A stretch of 48,821 nt of DNA from Janibacter corallicola NBRC 107790 (GCF_001570965.1 NZ_BCSR01000019.1:1-48821); one strand, 5' to 3'; positions 8,662-17,773 are shown, counted from the stretch's first letter. Numbers and translations are program-made. The notes: generated by a model from the sequence alone, not told the origin.

Positions 8662-8793
8662 CACGTGCCACGTGACGCGGTGGAATTCCGCACCGGCGGT
8701 GAGAGCCCGCGACCCGGCCGCCCGAGGGCGGACGGTGGACTCCGGTCAGGACCCCGGGGCCGACGGTGAGAGTCCGGACGAGAGCGGCACGCG
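8662..8793 (+). promoter_or_regulatory. FMN riboswitch (RFN element)
   Basis: The conserved core blocks appear in order: GGTGGAATTCCGCACCGGCGGT (8679-8700, shown here in outline only by position and key element ACCGGCGGT), then GAGAGCCCGCGA (8701-8712), a variable stem around 8713-8755 and GCCGACGGTGAGAGTCCGGA near 8759-8778. These match the FMN-binding RFN fold. The closing P1 helix is probably GTGCC (8665-8669) with GGCAC (8786-8790). The ATG of the transporter follows after about 18 nt and no terminator hairpin is obvious, so repression is probably translational, by burying the initiation region when FMN is bound. Confidence 0.93.
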
Positions 8794-8808
8794 CGGATCG
8801 GACCACGC

Positions 8809-9522
8809 ATGTCCATCATCGAATGGATCTACTCGACCGGCACCGACATCGCCGGCTACCGACTCTCCCTCATGGAGGTCATCGGGATCGGCTTCGGTCT
8901 CGCCTGTGCGATCGGGGGGATGCTCCGCCGCGTCTGGGCCTGGCCCATCGGCATCGTCGGCAACGCGATCCTCTTCTTCGTCTACATCGGCGTGACGATG
9001 GGGGTCGACGACAAGGCGCCGCTCTTCGGGCAGTCCGCCCGACAGGTCTTCTTCATCATCACCTCCGTCTACGGTTGGTGGCGCTGGCGACGGGCCAGGG
9101 CGGCTCGCCACCCGGGTGCCGAGCACGCGATCACCCCGCGCTGGGCCGGCTGGGCCGAGCGCGCCGGGTTGGCCGTGACGATGCTCCTCGGTGTGGCGGT
9201 CGTGCAGCAGGTCTTCACGATGCTCGGTGCCGGGTGGCCCGCGCCCCGCTGGTACCACGTCGCCGATGCCTGGATCTTCATGGGCAGCCTGCTCGCGACC
9301 TACGCGATGGCGCGTGGCTGGAACGAGTTCTGGCTCGTGTGGATCGGTGTCGACCTCGTCGGTGTCCCGCTGCTGTGGCACAGCGGATACCTGCCGACCG
9401 CCGTCCTCTACGCGGTGTATGCGGGCTTCGTCATCTCCGGTTTCGTCGTGTGGCGCCGCGCCACCCCGACGGAGCGTCCGGAGGCTGAACCCGCGGACCT
9501 GCCCAGCGCCGTCGCGAACTAG
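8809..9522 (+). CDS. ribM: PnuC-family riboflavin transporter (RibM/PnuX type)
   Basis: This 237-residue membrane protein of the PnuC/NMN transporter family has about seven hydrophobic segments. Family signatures include [11 protein letters not shown]-like text near residues 84-97 ([11 protein letters not shown]), [16 protein letters not shown] and [15 protein letters not shown]. PnuC proteins move vitamin-derived ribosyl compounds. Members controlled by an FMN riboswitch, such as RibM/PnuX of Corynebacterium glutamicum and Streptomyces davaonensis, import riboflavin. The riboswitch directly upstream is therefore the main evidence for riboflavin rather than nicotinamide riboside. The C-terminal 20 residues are a soluble acidic tail. 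The TAG stop is also the start of the hisE -10 box. Confidence 0.88.
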   Translation: MSIIEWIYSTGTDIAGYRLSLMEVIGIGFGLACAIGGMLRRVWAWPIGIVGNAILFFVYIGVTMGVDDKAPLFGQSARQVFFIITSVYGWWRWRRARAARHPGAEHAITPRWAGWAERAGLAVTMLLGVAVVQQVFTMLGAGWPAPRWYHVADAWIFMGSLLATYAMARGWNEFWLVWIGVDLVGVPLLWHSGYLPTAVLYAVYAGFVISGFVVWRRATPTERPEAEPADLPSAVAN

Positions 9523-9525
9523 GCT
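9520..9525 (+). promoter_or_regulatory. -10 box of a probable leaderless hisE promoter, overlapping the ribM stop
   Basis: TAGGCT begins with the TAG stop codon of ribM and ends 8 nt before the hisE GTG at 9534. No Shine-Dalgarno sequence is visible. It would allow hisE-hisG expression independently of the FMN-controlled upstream gene. Confidence 0.55.
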
Positions 9526-9533
9526 GGGGCAAC

Positions 9534-9797
9534 GTGAAGACCTTCGAGACCCTGTTCGATGAGCTGACGCACAAGGCCGCGACGCGACCCGAGGGCTCCG
9601 GCACCGTCGCCGAGCTCGACGCGGGCACCCATGCCATCGGCAAGAAGGTGATCGAGGAGGCCGCAGAGGTCTGGATGGCGGCCGAGTACCAGAGCAAGGA
9701 GGAGCTGGCCGAGGAGATCAGCCAGCTGCTCTACCACCTGCAGGTGATGATGATCGATCGGGGTCTGGACCTCGACGACGTCTACACCCACCTCTGA
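9534..9797 (+). CDS. hisE: Phosphoribosyl-ATP pyrophosphatase
   Basis: HisE catalyses the second step of histidine synthesis, hydrolysing phosphoribosyl-ATP to phosphoribosyl-AMP and pyrophosphate. The 87-residue all-alpha protein of the MazG-like superfamily has the usual monofunctional length. The metal-binding acidic pattern is [13 protein letters not shown] followed by [18 protein letters not shown]. It is a stand-alone HisE, with HisI encoded separately at 13213. The hisG start follows 10 bases after the stop, so the two form an operon. Confidence 0.95.
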   Translation: MKTFETLFDELTHKAATRPEGSGTVAELDAGTHAIGKKVIEEAAEVWMAAEYQSKEELAEEISQLLYHLQVMMIDRGLDLDDVYTHL

Positions 9798-9807
9798 GAG
9801 GACTTCC

Positions 9808-10647
9808 GTGCGCGTCGCCGTACCCAACAAGGGATCCCTGTCCGAACCCGCCGTCGAGATGCTCCGTGAGGCCGGATACCGGGTCCGTCGGGACAACAAG
9901 GAGCTCATCGTCGCCGACCCGGTCCACGGGATCGAGTTCTTCTACCTGCGCCCCCGCGACGTCGCCGTGTACGTCGGCAAGGGCCGCGTGGACGCCGGGA
10001 TCACCGGCCGTGACCTGCTGCTGGACTCCGGGTCCGCGGCGAGCGAGGTCATGGGGCTGGGTTTCGCCGGTTCGACCTTCCGCTTCGCGGCCCGGCCGGG
10101 TGAGGTCACCGAGGTGACCGGCCTGCAGGGCAAGCGGGTGGCCACCTCCTACTCCCGTCTGGTCCGTGACCACCTCGCGGCGAAGGGGGTGGACGCCGAG
10201 GTCGTGCACCTGGACGGTGCTGTCGAGACGGCCATCACCCTCGGTGTCGCCGACGCGATCGCCGACGTCGTGGAGACGGGCACGACACTGCGCCAGCAGG
10301 GCCTGGAGATCTTCGGCGAGCCGATCCTGCGCAGCGAGGCCGTGCTCATCCGCCGCAACGACGCCAGCGAGTCGGGACTGGACGTGCTGCACCGCCGGCT
10401 CACCGGTGTCGTCACCGCCCGCGGCTGGGTGATGCTGGACTACGACTGCCACATCGACGACCTCGAGGAGGCCGTGCGCCTCACCCCGGGGCTGGAGTCG
10501 CCGACGGTGAGCGGGCTGCACGACGAGCAGTGGTGTGCGGTGCGCTCGATGGTCCCGCGGAGCCGGACCAACGGCGTCATGGACGCGCTGTACGACCTCG
10601 GCGCGCGAGGGATCCTCGTCACCGAGATCACCGCGTGCCGGCTGTGA
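9808..10647 (+). CDS. hisG: ATP phosphoribosyltransferase, long form
   Basis: HisG commits ATP and PRPP to histidine synthesis and is the histidine-feedback-inhibited step. At 279 residues it is the long, HisZ-independent form. The N-terminal periplasmic-binding-like catalytic domain (VAVPNKGSLSEPAVEML, then GRVDAGITGRDLL) includes the PRPP loop DAIADVVETGTTLRQ. The ~75-residue C-terminal ACT-like regulatory domain ends with GVMDALYDLGARGILVTEI. A GAGAGGA ribosome binding site lies about 7 bases before GTG 9808. The stop overlaps the next start as GTGA. Confidence 0.96.
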   Translation: MRVAVPNKGSLSEPAVEMLREAGYRVRRDNKELIVADPVHGIEFFYLRPRDVAVYVGKGRVDAGITGRDLLLDSGSAASEVMGLGFAGSTFRFAARPGEVTEVTGLQGKRVATSYSRLVRDHLAAKGVDAEVVHLDGAVETAITLGVADAIADVVETGTTLRQQGLEIFGEPILRSEAVLIRRNDASESGLDVLHRRLTGVVTARGWVMLDYDCHIDDLEEAVRLTPGLESPTVSGLHDEQWCAVRSMVPRSRTNGVMDALYDLGARGILVTEITACRL

Positions 10648-11072
10648 CGGGCCGCGGTCGGGCCGACGCGCCCGTCTTCCGACCGGTGCGAGGCACCTGG
10701 ATCGCCGGCGTCCTCGGCGTCGCGGTGACGCTCGGCGGCATCGCCCTGGCGGTGGCCCTGCCCGGCGACCAGTTCGGGGTCATGGACCGCCTCATCGCCG
10801 GCGGCATCGGCATCGCCGCCGGCATCTTCCTCTCCCGGTTCGCGACGATCCACGCCCGGCCGGAGGCGGACGGGCTCTGGGTGCGCAACCTCGGGCCCGG
10901 CGAGCGCGTCCCGTGGGAGGACATCGAGGCGATCCGCTTCTCCCAGGGGATGCCCTTCCCCCGCCTGGACCTCAGCAACGGGATGGACATGACGCTCATG
11001 GCGATCCAGCGCTCGGACGGGGAGCGCTCGGTGCAGGAGGCCCAGCGGCTCGCCGACCTCATCGGTCGTTGA
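10644..11072 (+). CDS. PH-domain-containing membrane protein
   Basis: This 142-residue protein has two hydrophobic segments (about 18-39 and 47-66). A short bacterial PH-like domain follows, with the recognisable LWVRNLGPGERVPWEDIEAIRFSQGMPFPRLDL pattern typical of actinobacterial PH-domain proteins (cited here as a positional pattern at about 81-113). Its biochemical role is unknown. Start GTG 10644 overlaps the hisG stop (GTGA), giving translational coupling; GTG 10635 is an in-frame alternative. Nothing in it suggests a histidine enzyme, so it is a passenger of the hisEG operon. Confidence 0.8.
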   Translation: MTGRGRADAPVFRPVRGTWIAGVLGVAVTLGGIALAVALPGDQFGVMDRLIAGGIGIAAGIFLSRFATIHARPEADGLWVRNLGPGERVPWEDIEAIRFSQGMPFPRLDLSNGMDMTLMAIQRSDGERSVQEAQRLADLIGR

Positions 11073-11085
11073 CCCCTCGAGGGTC
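11071..11085. terminator. Small hairpin between convergent genes
   Basis: GACCC (11071-11075) pairs with GGGTC (11081-11085) around CTCGA, overlapping the stop of the PH-domain gene. It lies in the 26-base gap before the oppositely oriented kinase gene. The stem is short and has no T-tract, so this is a weak call. Confidence 0.3.
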
Positions 11086-11098
11086 GGTGCTGGCGCCC

Positions 11099-11635
11099 TC
11101 AGGTGCCGATGACCAGGTGTGCCCGGCCGGCCGTGCCGTCGGCGGAGAAGAGGCGTTCCTCCTGGGCGGCCCACCGGTCCCACTGCCGGGCGAAGAGTTC
11201 TCCGTCGCGTGCCAGCGCGCGCTCCTTGCGCTCCGCGGCGTCCAGCTCGAGCCAGACCCGGGTGCCGGCGTACCGCCCCGCCTCGCCGACGGACGCCCCG
11301 CACCCCTCGACCACGAGCCGTGCCGGGGTTCCGAGCGGGATGATGGCCCCGGGGCGTCCGAGCGACCAGTCCCACGTGGGGACCTCGGCCCCCTCGCCTC
11401 GCGAGAGTGGGCGCAGGACGCGCTCCACGAGCAGCGGTACCGCCGCGGCGAGCCCGTCCCACCCGCGGTAGATCGAGTCCATCGAGACGAGCGTGGCCGC
11501 CCACGCGGTGGCCACCTCCCGCCCCAGGGAGGTCTTGCCCGCCCCGCTGCGGCCGTCGATGGCCACGACGTGCACCGTGCCGCACGAGGGCGCGGCGTGC
11601 TCGGCGTGGGCGAGGACCTGCTGCAGCGGGGACAC
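11099..11635 (-). CDS. Uridine kinase-like P-loop ATP-binding protein
   Basis: This 178-residue P-loop protein has Walker A GRSGAGKTS (28-36) preceded by VHVVAID. MDSIYRGWDGL follows at about 52-62, in the position where uridine kinase/PRK-like enzymes bind substrate, and then VVEGCGAS. These features resemble the uridine kinase/AAA family annotated widely in actinobacteria as putative ATP-binding proteins. The true substrate is unknown. GTG 11635 is chosen because a TAGGGT -10 box ends 7 nt upstream. It is transcribed divergently from hisF and convergently with the PH-domain gene, and shows no obvious tie to histidine synthesis. Confidence 0.75.
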   Translation of the reverse strand: MSPLQQVLAHAEHAAPSCGTVHVVAIDGRSGAGKTSLGREVATAWAATLVSMDSIYRGWDGLAAAVPLLVERVLRPLSRGEGAEVPTWDWSLGRPGAIIPLGTPARLVVEGCGASVGEAGRYAGTRVWLELDAAERKERALARDGELFARQWDRWAAQEERLFSADGTAGRAHLVIGT

Positions 11636-11642
11636 CGGGACG

Positions 11643-11648
11643 ACCCTA
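11643..11648 (-). promoter_or_regulatory. -10 box of a probable leaderless kinase promoter
   Basis: On the minus strand TAGGGT ends 7 nt before GTG 11635. Only 11 bases separate it from the oppositely directed hisF -10 box. Confidence 0.5.
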
Positions 11649-11659
11649 CTGCCGCGGGA

Positions 11660-11665
11660 TAGGCT
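11660..11665 (+). promoter_or_regulatory. -10 box of a probable leaderless hisF promoter
   Basis: TAGGCT ends 6 nt before the hisF GTG at 11672, with no ribosome binding site. It faces away from the kinase -10 box in a 36-base divergent region. Confidence 0.55.
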
Positions 11666-11671
11666 GCCCCC

Positions 11672-12460
11672 GTGTCTGTCGCCGTACGAGTCATCCCCTG
11701 CCTCGACGTGGACGCCGGCCGCGTCGTCAAGGGCGTCAACTTCGAGAACCTCCGTGACGCCGGTGACCCGGTCGAGCTGGCCCGCCGCTACGGGCAGGCG
11801 GGGGCCGACGAGCTGACCTTCCTGGACATCACCGCGAGCAGCGGGGACCGGAGCACCACCTACGAGGTCGTCAGCCGCACCGCGGAGGAGGTCTTCATCC
11901 CGCTCACCGTCGGCGGGGGAGTGCGCACCGTCGAGGACGTCGACCGGCTGCTGCGCAGCGGTGCCGACAAGGTCGGGGTCAACACCGCGGCCATCGCCCG
12001 TCCGGAGCTGATCAGCGAGGTCGCCGAGCGTTTCGGGGCCCAGGTGCTCGTCCTCTCCGCGGACGTGCGCCGTCGGCGGGGCGAGGACGGCTCACCCGTC
12101 GAGGGCTTCGAGGTGACCACCCACGGTGGTCGTCGGGGCACCGGGATCGACGCCCTCGAGTGGTGCGCCCGGGCCGCCGCGCTGGGGGCGGGGGAGATCC
12201 TGCTGAACTCCATGGATGCCGACGGCACGAAGTCCGGCTTCGACCTGGAGCTGATCTCCGCGGTGCGCCGCGAGGTGAGCATCCCGGTGATCGCGAGCGG
12301 CGGGGCCGGACGCGCCGAGGACCTGCCGCCGGCGATCGGGGCGGGCGCCGATGCCGTGCTCGCCGCGAGCATCTTCCACTTCGGCGACGTGACGATCGCC
12401 GAGGCCAAGGACGCCCTCGCCGGCGCCGGCCACCCCGTGCGGCGGGCGAGCTCGAGCTGA
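11672..12460 (+). CDS. hisF: Imidazole glycerol phosphate synthase subunit HisF
   Basis: HisF is the cyclase half of IGP synthase. It uses ammonia from the HisH glutaminase to turn PRFAR into IGP and AICAR. The 262-residue TIM barrel begins [17 protein letters not shown], with the first catalytic Asp in [14 protein letters not shown] and [12 protein letters not shown] follow, then the second catalytic Asp in [13 protein letters not shown], and [10 protein letters not shown] and ASIFHFGD phosphate-binding loops. hisH and hisA are not in this window, so its partner is encoded elsewhere. The stop is 2 bases from the stop of the convergent gene. Confidence 0.96.
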   Translation: MSVAVRVIPCLDVDAGRVVKGVNFENLRDAGDPVELARRYGQAGADELTFLDITASSGDRSTTYEVVSRTAEEVFIPLTVGGGVRTVEDVDRLLRSGADKVGVNTAAIARPELISEVAERFGAQVLVLSADVRRRRGEDGSPVEGFEVTTHGGRRGTGIDALEWCARAAALGAGEILLNSMDADGTKSGFDLELISAVRREVSIPVIASGGAGRAEDLPPAIGAGADAVLAASIFHFGDVTIAEAKDALAGAGHPVRRASSS

Positions 12461-12466
12461 GCTCAG
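12457..12466. repeat. Perfect 10-bp palindrome spanning both convergent stop codons
   Basis: CTGAGCTCAG contains the hisF TGA (12458-12460) and, on the other strand, the TGA of the TIGR03085-like gene (12463-12465). It may be incidental to the compact tail-to-tail arrangement; no longer stem surrounds it. Confidence 0.4.
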
Positions 12467-13107
12467 ACCCCGAGGCGGGCCGTGCGCAGGGTCTCCACCG
12501 CGTCCGGGGGACCGATGAGCTCCACCTCGGCGACCGCGGTCCGACCGAAGCCGAAGAGCAGGACCTCCCCGGGCCGGCCGTGCACCTGCACGACCGGGTC
12601 CCCTTCGTTGCCGCGGCGGACGCGCTGGTGCCGGACGGCGGTGACCACCTCGATGTCCACTCCCGGGACCTTCCGGAACAGCATCGGCCCCATGAGGGCG
12701 AGCCGGTCCCCGAGGGCGGCGACGAACTCGGTGCTCGGGGAGCGGCGCGGTGCGGCCAGGTGGGCGCGCAGCACGTCCTCGTGGTGGACGAACATCTCCA
12801 CGAGGTTCAGCTGCTCGTCGATGGCGGGGACCCGGGCCGGACTCCACTTCGGTGGTCCCTGCCGGATCTGCTCGACGATCTCCTCGTGGCTGTGGCGCTC
12901 CCGCAGCTGCCGCATCGCCCGCGCGGAACGCTCCGCCAGGGCCTTGACCACGACGCCCGCCGCCCGGTCGGGGCGTCCTTCCCTGACGACGAGATGGGCT
13001 GCCAGGTCCCCCGTGGTCCACCCGCTGCACAGGGTGGACTCCTCCGGGCCGGCATCGAGCAGCGTCTGGCACAGGGCCTGGCGCTCGGTCTGGGCGTGAC
13101 GGGTCAT
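12463..13107 (-). CDS. TIGR03085-like metal-binding (DinB/maleylpyruvate isomerase-type) protein
   Basis: This 214-residue protein has the four-helix mycothiol-dependent maleylpyruvate isomerase N-terminal (DinB-like) fold pattern. It shows [21 protein letters not shown] (27-47 by position), with the metal-ligand-type His38, and [14 protein letters not shown] (about 103-116), with a second His cluster. These match the actinobacterial TIGR03085 family. Family relatives use divalent metals and often mycothiol, but no substrate is known for this group. ATG 13107 has GGAGA about 5 bases upstream, and a TACCCT-type -10 box lies at 13144-13149 on the minus strand. It separates hisF from hisI. Confidence 0.75.
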   Translation of the reverse strand: MTRHAQTERQALCQTLLDAGPEESTLCSGWTTGDLAAHLVVREGRPDRAAGVVVKALAERSARAMRQLRERHSHEEIVEQIRQGPPKWSPARVPAIDEQLNLVEMFVHHEDVLRAHLAAPRRSPSTEFVAALGDRLALMGPMLFRKVPGVDIEVVTAVRHQRVRRGNEGDPVVQVHGRPGEVLLFGFGRTAVAEVELIGPPDAVETLRTARLGV

Positions 13108-13199
13108 CGGTTCTCCGGGTGGCGGACGGCTCTCTGGTCCCGCAGGGTAACGCCCCGCGATGGGCGAAGGGGGCTGCGGTGGGACCGGGGGACGGGAGG

Positions 13200-13205
13200 C
13201 ACAAT
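13200..13205 (+). promoter_or_regulatory. -10 box of a probable leaderless hisI promoter
   Basis: CACAAT ends 7 nt before GTG 13213. An in-frame ATG at 13204 overlaps the box, so the GTG is the better start if this promoter is real. Confidence 0.45.
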
Positions 13206-13212
13206 GTGCAGG

Positions 13213-13587
13213 GTGTCCACCCCTTCGCCATCACCCCTGCCCGCTGACATCGCGGCCCGGCTGCGCCGGGACCCCGCAGGCCTGGTCGCCGCCATCGTCC
13301 AGCAGCACGACTCCGGCGAGGTGCTCATGCTCGGCTGGATGGACGACGAGGCCCTCCACCGCACGCTGACCACGGGCCGGGTGACCTTCTGGTCCCGCAG
13401 TCGCGGCGAGTACTGGCGCAAGGGCGACACCTCCGGCCACGTCCAGCACGTGCGCTCGGTGGCCCTGGACTGCGACGGGGACGCGCTGCTCGTGCGCGTC
13501 GACCAGGTGGGGGCGGCGTGCCACACGGGCGATCACACCTGCTTCGACGCCGGTGATCTCGGTGCGGTCGTCGGGGGATCGGCATGA
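13213..13587 (+). CDS. hisI: Phosphoribosyl-AMP cyclohydrolase
   Basis: HisI opens the adenine ring of phosphoribosyl-AMP, the third step of histidine synthesis, using Zn and Mg. The 124-residue protein has [14 protein letters not shown], the substrate segment [18 protein letters not shown] and the metal site [13 protein letters not shown] followed by CHTGDHTCF, with the conserved Cys residues. GTG 13213 is preferred over ATG 13204 because of the -10 position. Its stop overlaps trpE (ATGA), producing the his-trp junction familiar from actinobacteria, where hisI lies just upstream of trpE. Confidence 0.95.
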   Translation: MSTPSPSPLPADIAARLRRDPAGLVAAIVQQHDSGEVLMLGWMDDEALHRTLTTGRVTFWSRSRGEYWRKGDTSGHVQHVRSVALDCDGDALLVRVDQVGAACHTGDHTCFDAGDLGAVVGGSA

Positions 13588-15158
13588 CCGGGGCCGCCCC
13601 GCGGGTGCCGGACCTGGTGCCGGGCGCCACCTGGCCGGACGCGGACACCTTCGCCCTGCTCGCCCGGGACCGGCGCGTGGTGCCGGTGGTGCGCCGGGTG
13701 GTGGCCGACGGGGAGACCCCGATCGGCGTGTACCGCAAGCTCGCCGGGGACGTCCCGGGCAGCTTCCTGCTGGAGTCGGCCGAGCACGGCGGCGTGTGGT
13801 CCCGATGGTCGATCATCGGCGCGCGGAGCCGGGCGACGCTGACCGAGAAGGACGGCCGGGCGCACTGGATCGGCGAGCCGCCGGTCGGCGTGCCCACCGA
13901 GGGCGAACCCGATCAGGTGCTGCGCGCCACCCTCGAGGTGCTCGCCACGGAGCCGCTGGAGGGGCTGCCGCCACTGACCAGCGGCATGGTCGGGGCGATC
14001 TCCTACGACGCGGTGCGCCGGTGGGAGCGGATCCCGAGCGAGCTTCCCGACGTCCTGCAGGTGCCCGAGCTCGGGATGGTGCTGGCCACCGACGTCGCGG
14101 TCCTCGACCACAGCGACGGCTCGTTGCTCCTCGTGGCCAACGCGATCAACTACGACGACACCGACGAGCGGGTGCACGAGGCCTGGGAGGACGCCGTCGC
14201 CCGGTTGGACGCGATGGTGGAGCGCCTCGCGACCCCGGCGGAGAGCACCGTGGCCACCATCGACTCCGAGGAGGTGGCGAGGGCGCGCTCCGAGGTGGGC
14301 AGCGACACCACCGTCGACGCCTTCGAGGAGCTGGTCGAGACCGCGCAGGAGGACGTGCGCGACGGCGAGGTCTTCCAGGTCGTCCTCTCCCAGCGCTTCT
14401 CCCTCCCGTGCCCCTCGGACGCACTCGAGGTCTACCGGGCGCTGCGGCGCAACAACCCCAGCCCGTACATGTACCTCGTGAGGCTGCCCCACCCCGACGG
14501 CAGCGTCTACGACGTCGTCGGCTCCTCCCCGGAGGCGCTCGTCAAGGCCACCGGTCGGCAGGCGATCACCCGCCCGATCGCCGGCACCCGCCCCCGTGGG
14601 AAGTCCCCCGAGGAGGACCTGCGCAACGAGGAGGACCTCCTCGGCGACCCGAAGGAGCGCGCCGAGCACCTCATGCTCGTCGACCTGGGCCGCAACGACC
14701 TGCAGAAGGTCTGCGAGGCGGGGACCGTGGACTGCGTGGAGCTGATGAGCCTGCGCCGGTACAGCCACGTCATCCATCTCGAGTCCACCCTCGTGGGCAC
14801 GATGCGGCAGGGGCGCACCGCCTTCGACGCGCTCGTCGCGACGTTCCCCGCCGGGACCCTGTCGGGGGCGCCGAAGCCCCGTGCCCTGCAGCTCATCGAG
14901 CGCTACGAGCGGAGCCGACGCGGCATCTACGGTGGCGTCGTGGGCTACCTCGACTTCCACGGCGACATGGACATGGCGATCGCGATCCGCACCGCCCTCA
15001 TCAAGGACGGGACCGCGCACGTGCAGGCCGGCGCCGGCATCGTTGCCGACTCCGTGTCGCGGCTGGAGCAGGAGGAGACGGTGCACAAGGCCCGCTCCGC
15101 GCTCACCGCCGTGGCCGAGGCCCGGGCCACCCGCCCGGTGGCGAAGGGGGAGGCATGA
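13584..15158 (+). CDS. trpE: Anthranilate synthase component I
   Basis: TrpE converts chorismate to anthranilate with ammonia from TrpG. The 524-residue protein has the tryptophan feedback-site motif SFLLES near 60-65. The C-terminal chorismate-binding domain includes [40 protein letters not shown] (about 425-440) and GAGIVADS (about 483-490). Neither trpG nor trpD is in the window, so the glutaminase and the phosphoribosyltransferase come from another locus. It overlaps hisI upstream and the next membrane protein downstream by 4 bases each. Confidence 0.96.
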   Translation: MTGAAPRVPDLVPGATWPDADTFALLARDRRVVPVVRRVVADGETPIGVYRKLAGDVPGSFLLESAEHGGVWSRWSIIGARSRATLTEKDGRAHWIGEPPVGVPTEGEPDQVLRATLEVLATEPLEGLPPLTSGMVGAISYDAVRRWERIPSELPDVLQVPELGMVLATDVAVLDHSDGSLLLVANAINYDDTDERVHEAWEDAVARLDAMVERLATPAESTVATIDSEEVARARSEVGSDTTVDAFEELVETAQEDVRDGEVFQVVLSQRFSLPCPSDALEVYRALRRNNPSPYMYLVRLPHPDGSVYDVVGSSPEALVKATGRQAITRPIAGTRPRGKSPEEDLRNEEDLLGDPKERAEHLMLVDLGRNDLQKVCEAGTVDCVELMSLRRYSHVIHLESTLVGTMRQGRTAFDALVATFPAGTLSGAPKPRALQLIERYERSRRGIYGGVVGYLDFHGDMDMAIAIRTALIKDGTAHVQAGAGIVADSVSRLEQEETVHKARSALTAVAEARATRPVAKGEA

Positions 15159-15739
15159 ACCTCATCACGAAGAAGCCCGTCGTCATCCTCATCGCCGTCG
15201 CCGCCGGGATCCTGCTGCTCGCGGCGGGTCGGGCCGACTGGGTGACCGGGACCGTGGACGGCGTCACCGGCCCGGCGGCAGCCGCCGCACCGGGCAGCGA
15301 CGCCGCACCCGGGCTCGCCGGACTCGCCCTCGTCGGCATCGCCGCCGCCGTGGCCACCGCCACCTCCGGCCGCATCGGACGCTGGATCGCCCTGGTCGCC
15401 CTCGCGGCCGTCGGACTCGGCGTCATCGCCCTGAGCGCCCGGACGCTGCTCGATCCGGCCGGGGTGCTCGGGTCCGTCGCCGCGGCGCAGTCCGGTGGCA
15501 CCGGGGCCTTCGAGGCGACCGGGTCGGCCTCCGCATGGCCGTGGCTGGCGAGCGTCTCCGGGGTGCTCCTGCTGCTCTCCTGCCTGGGCGCCCTCCTCGG
15601 CTCGAAGCGGTGGGCCGGCCTCTCCAGCAGGTACGACTCCCCGGTTCCGGAGGACGCCGAAACCCGGGGCGCCCGGGGCGAACGCGTCGACTCGGCATGG
15701 GACCGGGTCAGCCGTGGTGACGACCCGAGCGTCGACTAG
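15155..15739 (+). CDS. Trp biosynthesis-associated membrane protein (TIGR02234/Trp_oprn_chp-like)
   Basis: This 194-residue protein has four hydrophobic segments (about 9-25, 52-68, 74-94 and 125-146) and a charged, probably cytoplasmic C-terminus. Conserved-looking Trp positions occur in [17 protein letters not shown] and [11 protein letters not shown]. Its place between trpE and trpC matches the actinobacterial Trp-operon-associated membrane protein family, whose function is unknown. ATG overlaps the trpE stop (ATGA). The TAG stop is part of the -10 box for trpC. Confidence 0.85.
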   Translation: MNLITKKPVVILIAVAAGILLLAAGRADWVTGTVDGVTGPAAAAAPGSDAAPGLAGLALVGIAAAVATATSGRIGRWIALVALAAVGLGVIALSARTLLDPAGVLGSVAAAQSGGTGAFEATGSASAWPWLASVSGVLLLLSCLGALLGSKRWAGLSSRYDSPVPEDAETRGARGERVDSAWDRVSRGDDPSVD

Positions 15740-15742
15740 CCT
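15737..15742 (+). promoter_or_regulatory. -10 box of a probable internal leaderless trpC promoter
   Basis: TAGCCT starts with the stop codon of the upstream membrane protein and ends 7 nt before ATG 15750. It would permit trpCBA expression separately from hisI-trpE. Confidence 0.5.
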
Positions 15743-15749
15743 GTCTGCC

Positions 15750-16541
15750 ATGCCCAGCGTGCTCGACGAGATCATCGCCGGTGTCCGGGAGGACACCGGC
15801 CGGCGGGAGGCCGCCCTTCCCGTCGACCGCCTCCGCGACGCCTGCGAGGCGGCACCACCGGCCAAGGACGCCGAGGCCGCGCTGCGGCGACCCGGACTGT
15901 CGGTCATCGCCGAGGTGAAGCGCTCCAGCCCGAGCAAGGGCGAGCTCTCCGAGATCACCGACCCCGCGGCCCTGGCCGCCTCCTACGTCGAGGGCGGCGC
16001 GAGCGCGATATCCGTCCTCACCGAGGAGCGTCGCTTCAACGGCAGCCTTGCGGACCTCGACGCGGTGCGGACCGTGGTGGACGTGCCGGTCCTGCGCAAG
16101 GACTTCGTCGTCTCGGAGTACCAGGTCTGGGAGGCACGCGCCCACGGGGCCGACATCGTGCTGCTCATCGTCGCCGCGCTCCCGGACGAGCAGCTGCGCG
16201 ACCTGATGCACCTGGCGGGCTCGCTCGGCATGACCAGCCTGGTCGAGGTGCACGACGAGGCCGAGACCGGGCGGGCAGTCGACCTCGGTGCCCGGGTCAT
16301 CGGCGTGAACAACCGCAACCTGAAGACCCTCGACGTGGACACCACGACCTTCGCCCGGCTCGCCCCGCTCATCCCGCAGGAACGGGTCCGGGTCGCCGAG
16401 TCCGGGGTCCGCGGACCCGAGGAGGCGGCGCTCTTCCGCCGTGCCGGCGCCGACGCGATCCTCGTCGGTGAGGCGCTCGTCGTCGGGGGCGACCCGGTCG
16501 CGGGCGTGCGCGGCATGCTCGGCGCGGCGGTCACCCGATGA
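15750..16541 (+). CDS. trpC: Indole-3-glycerol phosphate synthase
   Basis: TrpC closes the indole ring of carboxyphenylaminodeoxyribulose 5-phosphate. The 263-residue TIM barrel has the catalytic segment [13 protein letters not shown] (about 52-64, with Glu and Lys), [15 protein letters not shown] with the second catalytic Lys, [20 protein letters not shown] and the phosphate-binding AESGVRG and [11 protein letters not shown] 15750 is chosen because the family N-terminus [14 protein letters not shown] begins there. The stop overlaps trpB by 4 bases. It is a stand-alone TrpC without a PRAI fusion. Confidence 0.96.
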   Translation: MPSVLDEIIAGVREDTGRREAALPVDRLRDACEAAPPAKDAEAALRRPGLSVIAEVKRSSPSKGELSEITDPAALAASYVEGGASAISVLTEERRFNGSLADLDAVRTVVDVPVLRKDFVVSEYQVWEARAHGADIVLLIVAALPDEQLRDLMHLAGSLGMTSLVEVHDEAETGRAVDLGARVIGVNNRNLKTLDVDTTTFARLAPLIPQERVRVAESGVRGPEEAALFRRAGADAILVGEALVVGGDPVAGVRGMLGAAVTR

Positions 16542-17773
16542 CCGGGGGAGAGGCCTCCGAGGGCGCCGAGCAGCGCTCCCGGCCGGGCCGTTTCGGTGCC
16601 TTCGGCGGGCGCTACGTGCCCGAGGCGCTGGTCCCCGCCCTCGAGGAGCTGGACGAGGCACGCCGCAAGGCGAGCGTGGACCCGGAGTTCACCGACGAGC
16701 TCGCCCGGCTGCACCGGACCTACACCGGCCGCCCGAGCATCATCACCGAGGTGCCGCGCTTCGCCGAGCACGCCGGCGGCGCCAGGGTGGTCCTCAAGCG
16801 AGAGGACCTGAACCACACGGGCAGCCACAAGATCAACAACGTCCTGGCCCAGGCGCTGCTCACCCGCAGGATGGGCAAGCGGCGCGTCATCGCCGAGACC
16901 GGCGCCGGACAGCACGGGGTGGCCACGGCCACCGCGGCCGCGCTCATGGGTCTGGAGTGCACGATCTACATGGGCCGGGTCGACACCGAGCGGCAGGCGC
17001 TCAACGTCGCCCGGATGAAGGTCCTCGGCGCCACCGTCGTGCCCGTCGAGCACGGCAGCGCCACCCTCAAGGACGCCATCAACGAGGCCATGCGGGACTG
17101 GGTCACCAATGTCGACCACACCCACTACGTCCTCGGTACCGTCACCGGCCCCCACCCCTTCCCGGAGATGGTCCGGGACTTCCACCAGATCATCGGCGAG
17201 GAGGCACGCGAGCAGGTCCTCGAGCTCACCGGTCGGCTGCCCGATGCAGTGCTGGCCTGCGTGGGCGGCGGCTCGAACGCCATGGGCATCTTCCACCGCT
17301 TCGTGCCCGACGCCGGCGTGCGCCTCATCGGCGTCGAGGCCGGCGGCGAGGGCATCGACTCGGGCCGGCACGCGGCACGCTTCGCCACCGCCGAGCCGGG
17401 TGTGCTCCACGGCGCGATGAGCTACCTCATGCAGGACGAGGAGGGCCAGACCCTGGGGACCCACTCGATCTCCGCCGGCCTGGACTACCCGAGCGTGGGA
17501 CCGGAGCACGCGCACCTGCGTGACAGCGGACGGGCCGAGTACCGGTACGCCACCGACGAGCAGGTGATGCACGCCTTCGAGCTGCTGTGCCGCACCGAGG
17601 GCATCATCCCGGCGCTGGAGTCGGCGCACGCGCTCGCCGCGACCCTCGAGGTGGGCCGCGAGCTCGGGCCGGACGCGCTGCTGCTGGTCAACCTCTCCGG
17701 GCGTGGCGACAAGGACATGCACACCGCCGCGGCCTGGTTCGGCCTCGTCGACGACGAAGGGAGCGCCAGGTGA
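16538..17773 (+). CDS. trpB: Tryptophan synthase beta chain
   Basis: TrpB condenses indole with L-serine using PLP. The 411-residue protein has [17 protein letters not shown] near the start and the PLP lysine in [10 protein letters not shown] (Lys98). [16 protein letters not shown], the phosphate-binding [10 protein letters not shown] and the indole-channel region [11 protein letters not shown] follow. It forms an alpha2-beta2 complex with TrpA, encoded next with a GTGA overlap, which helps stoichiometric synthesis. Its first 15 residues are extra and probably flexible. Confidence 0.97.
   Translation: MTGGEASEGAEQRSRPGRFGAFGGRYVPEALVPALEELDEARRKASVDPEFTDELARLHRTYTGRPSIITEVPRFAEHAGGARVVLKREDLNHTGSHKINNVLAQALLTRRMGKRRVIAETGAGQHGVATATAAALMGLECTIYMGRVDTERQALNVARMKVLGATVVPVEHGSATLKDAINEAMRDWVTNVDHTHYVLGTVTGPHPFPEMVRDFHQIIGEEAREQVLELTGRLPDAVLACVGGGSNAMGIFHRFVPDAGVRLIGVEAGGEGIDSGRHAARFATAEPGVLHGAMSYLMQDEEGQTLGTHSISAGLDYPSVGPEHAHLRDSGRAEYRYATDEQVMHAFELLCRTEGIIPALESAHALAATLEVGRELGPDALLLVNLSGRGDKDMHTAAAWFGLVDDEGSAR

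Noticed and set aside
13540-13600. Possible trp attenuator or T-box upstream of trpE
   Set aside because: trpE overlaps hisI, leaving no leader. No Trp-rich leader peptide or T-box core is visible.
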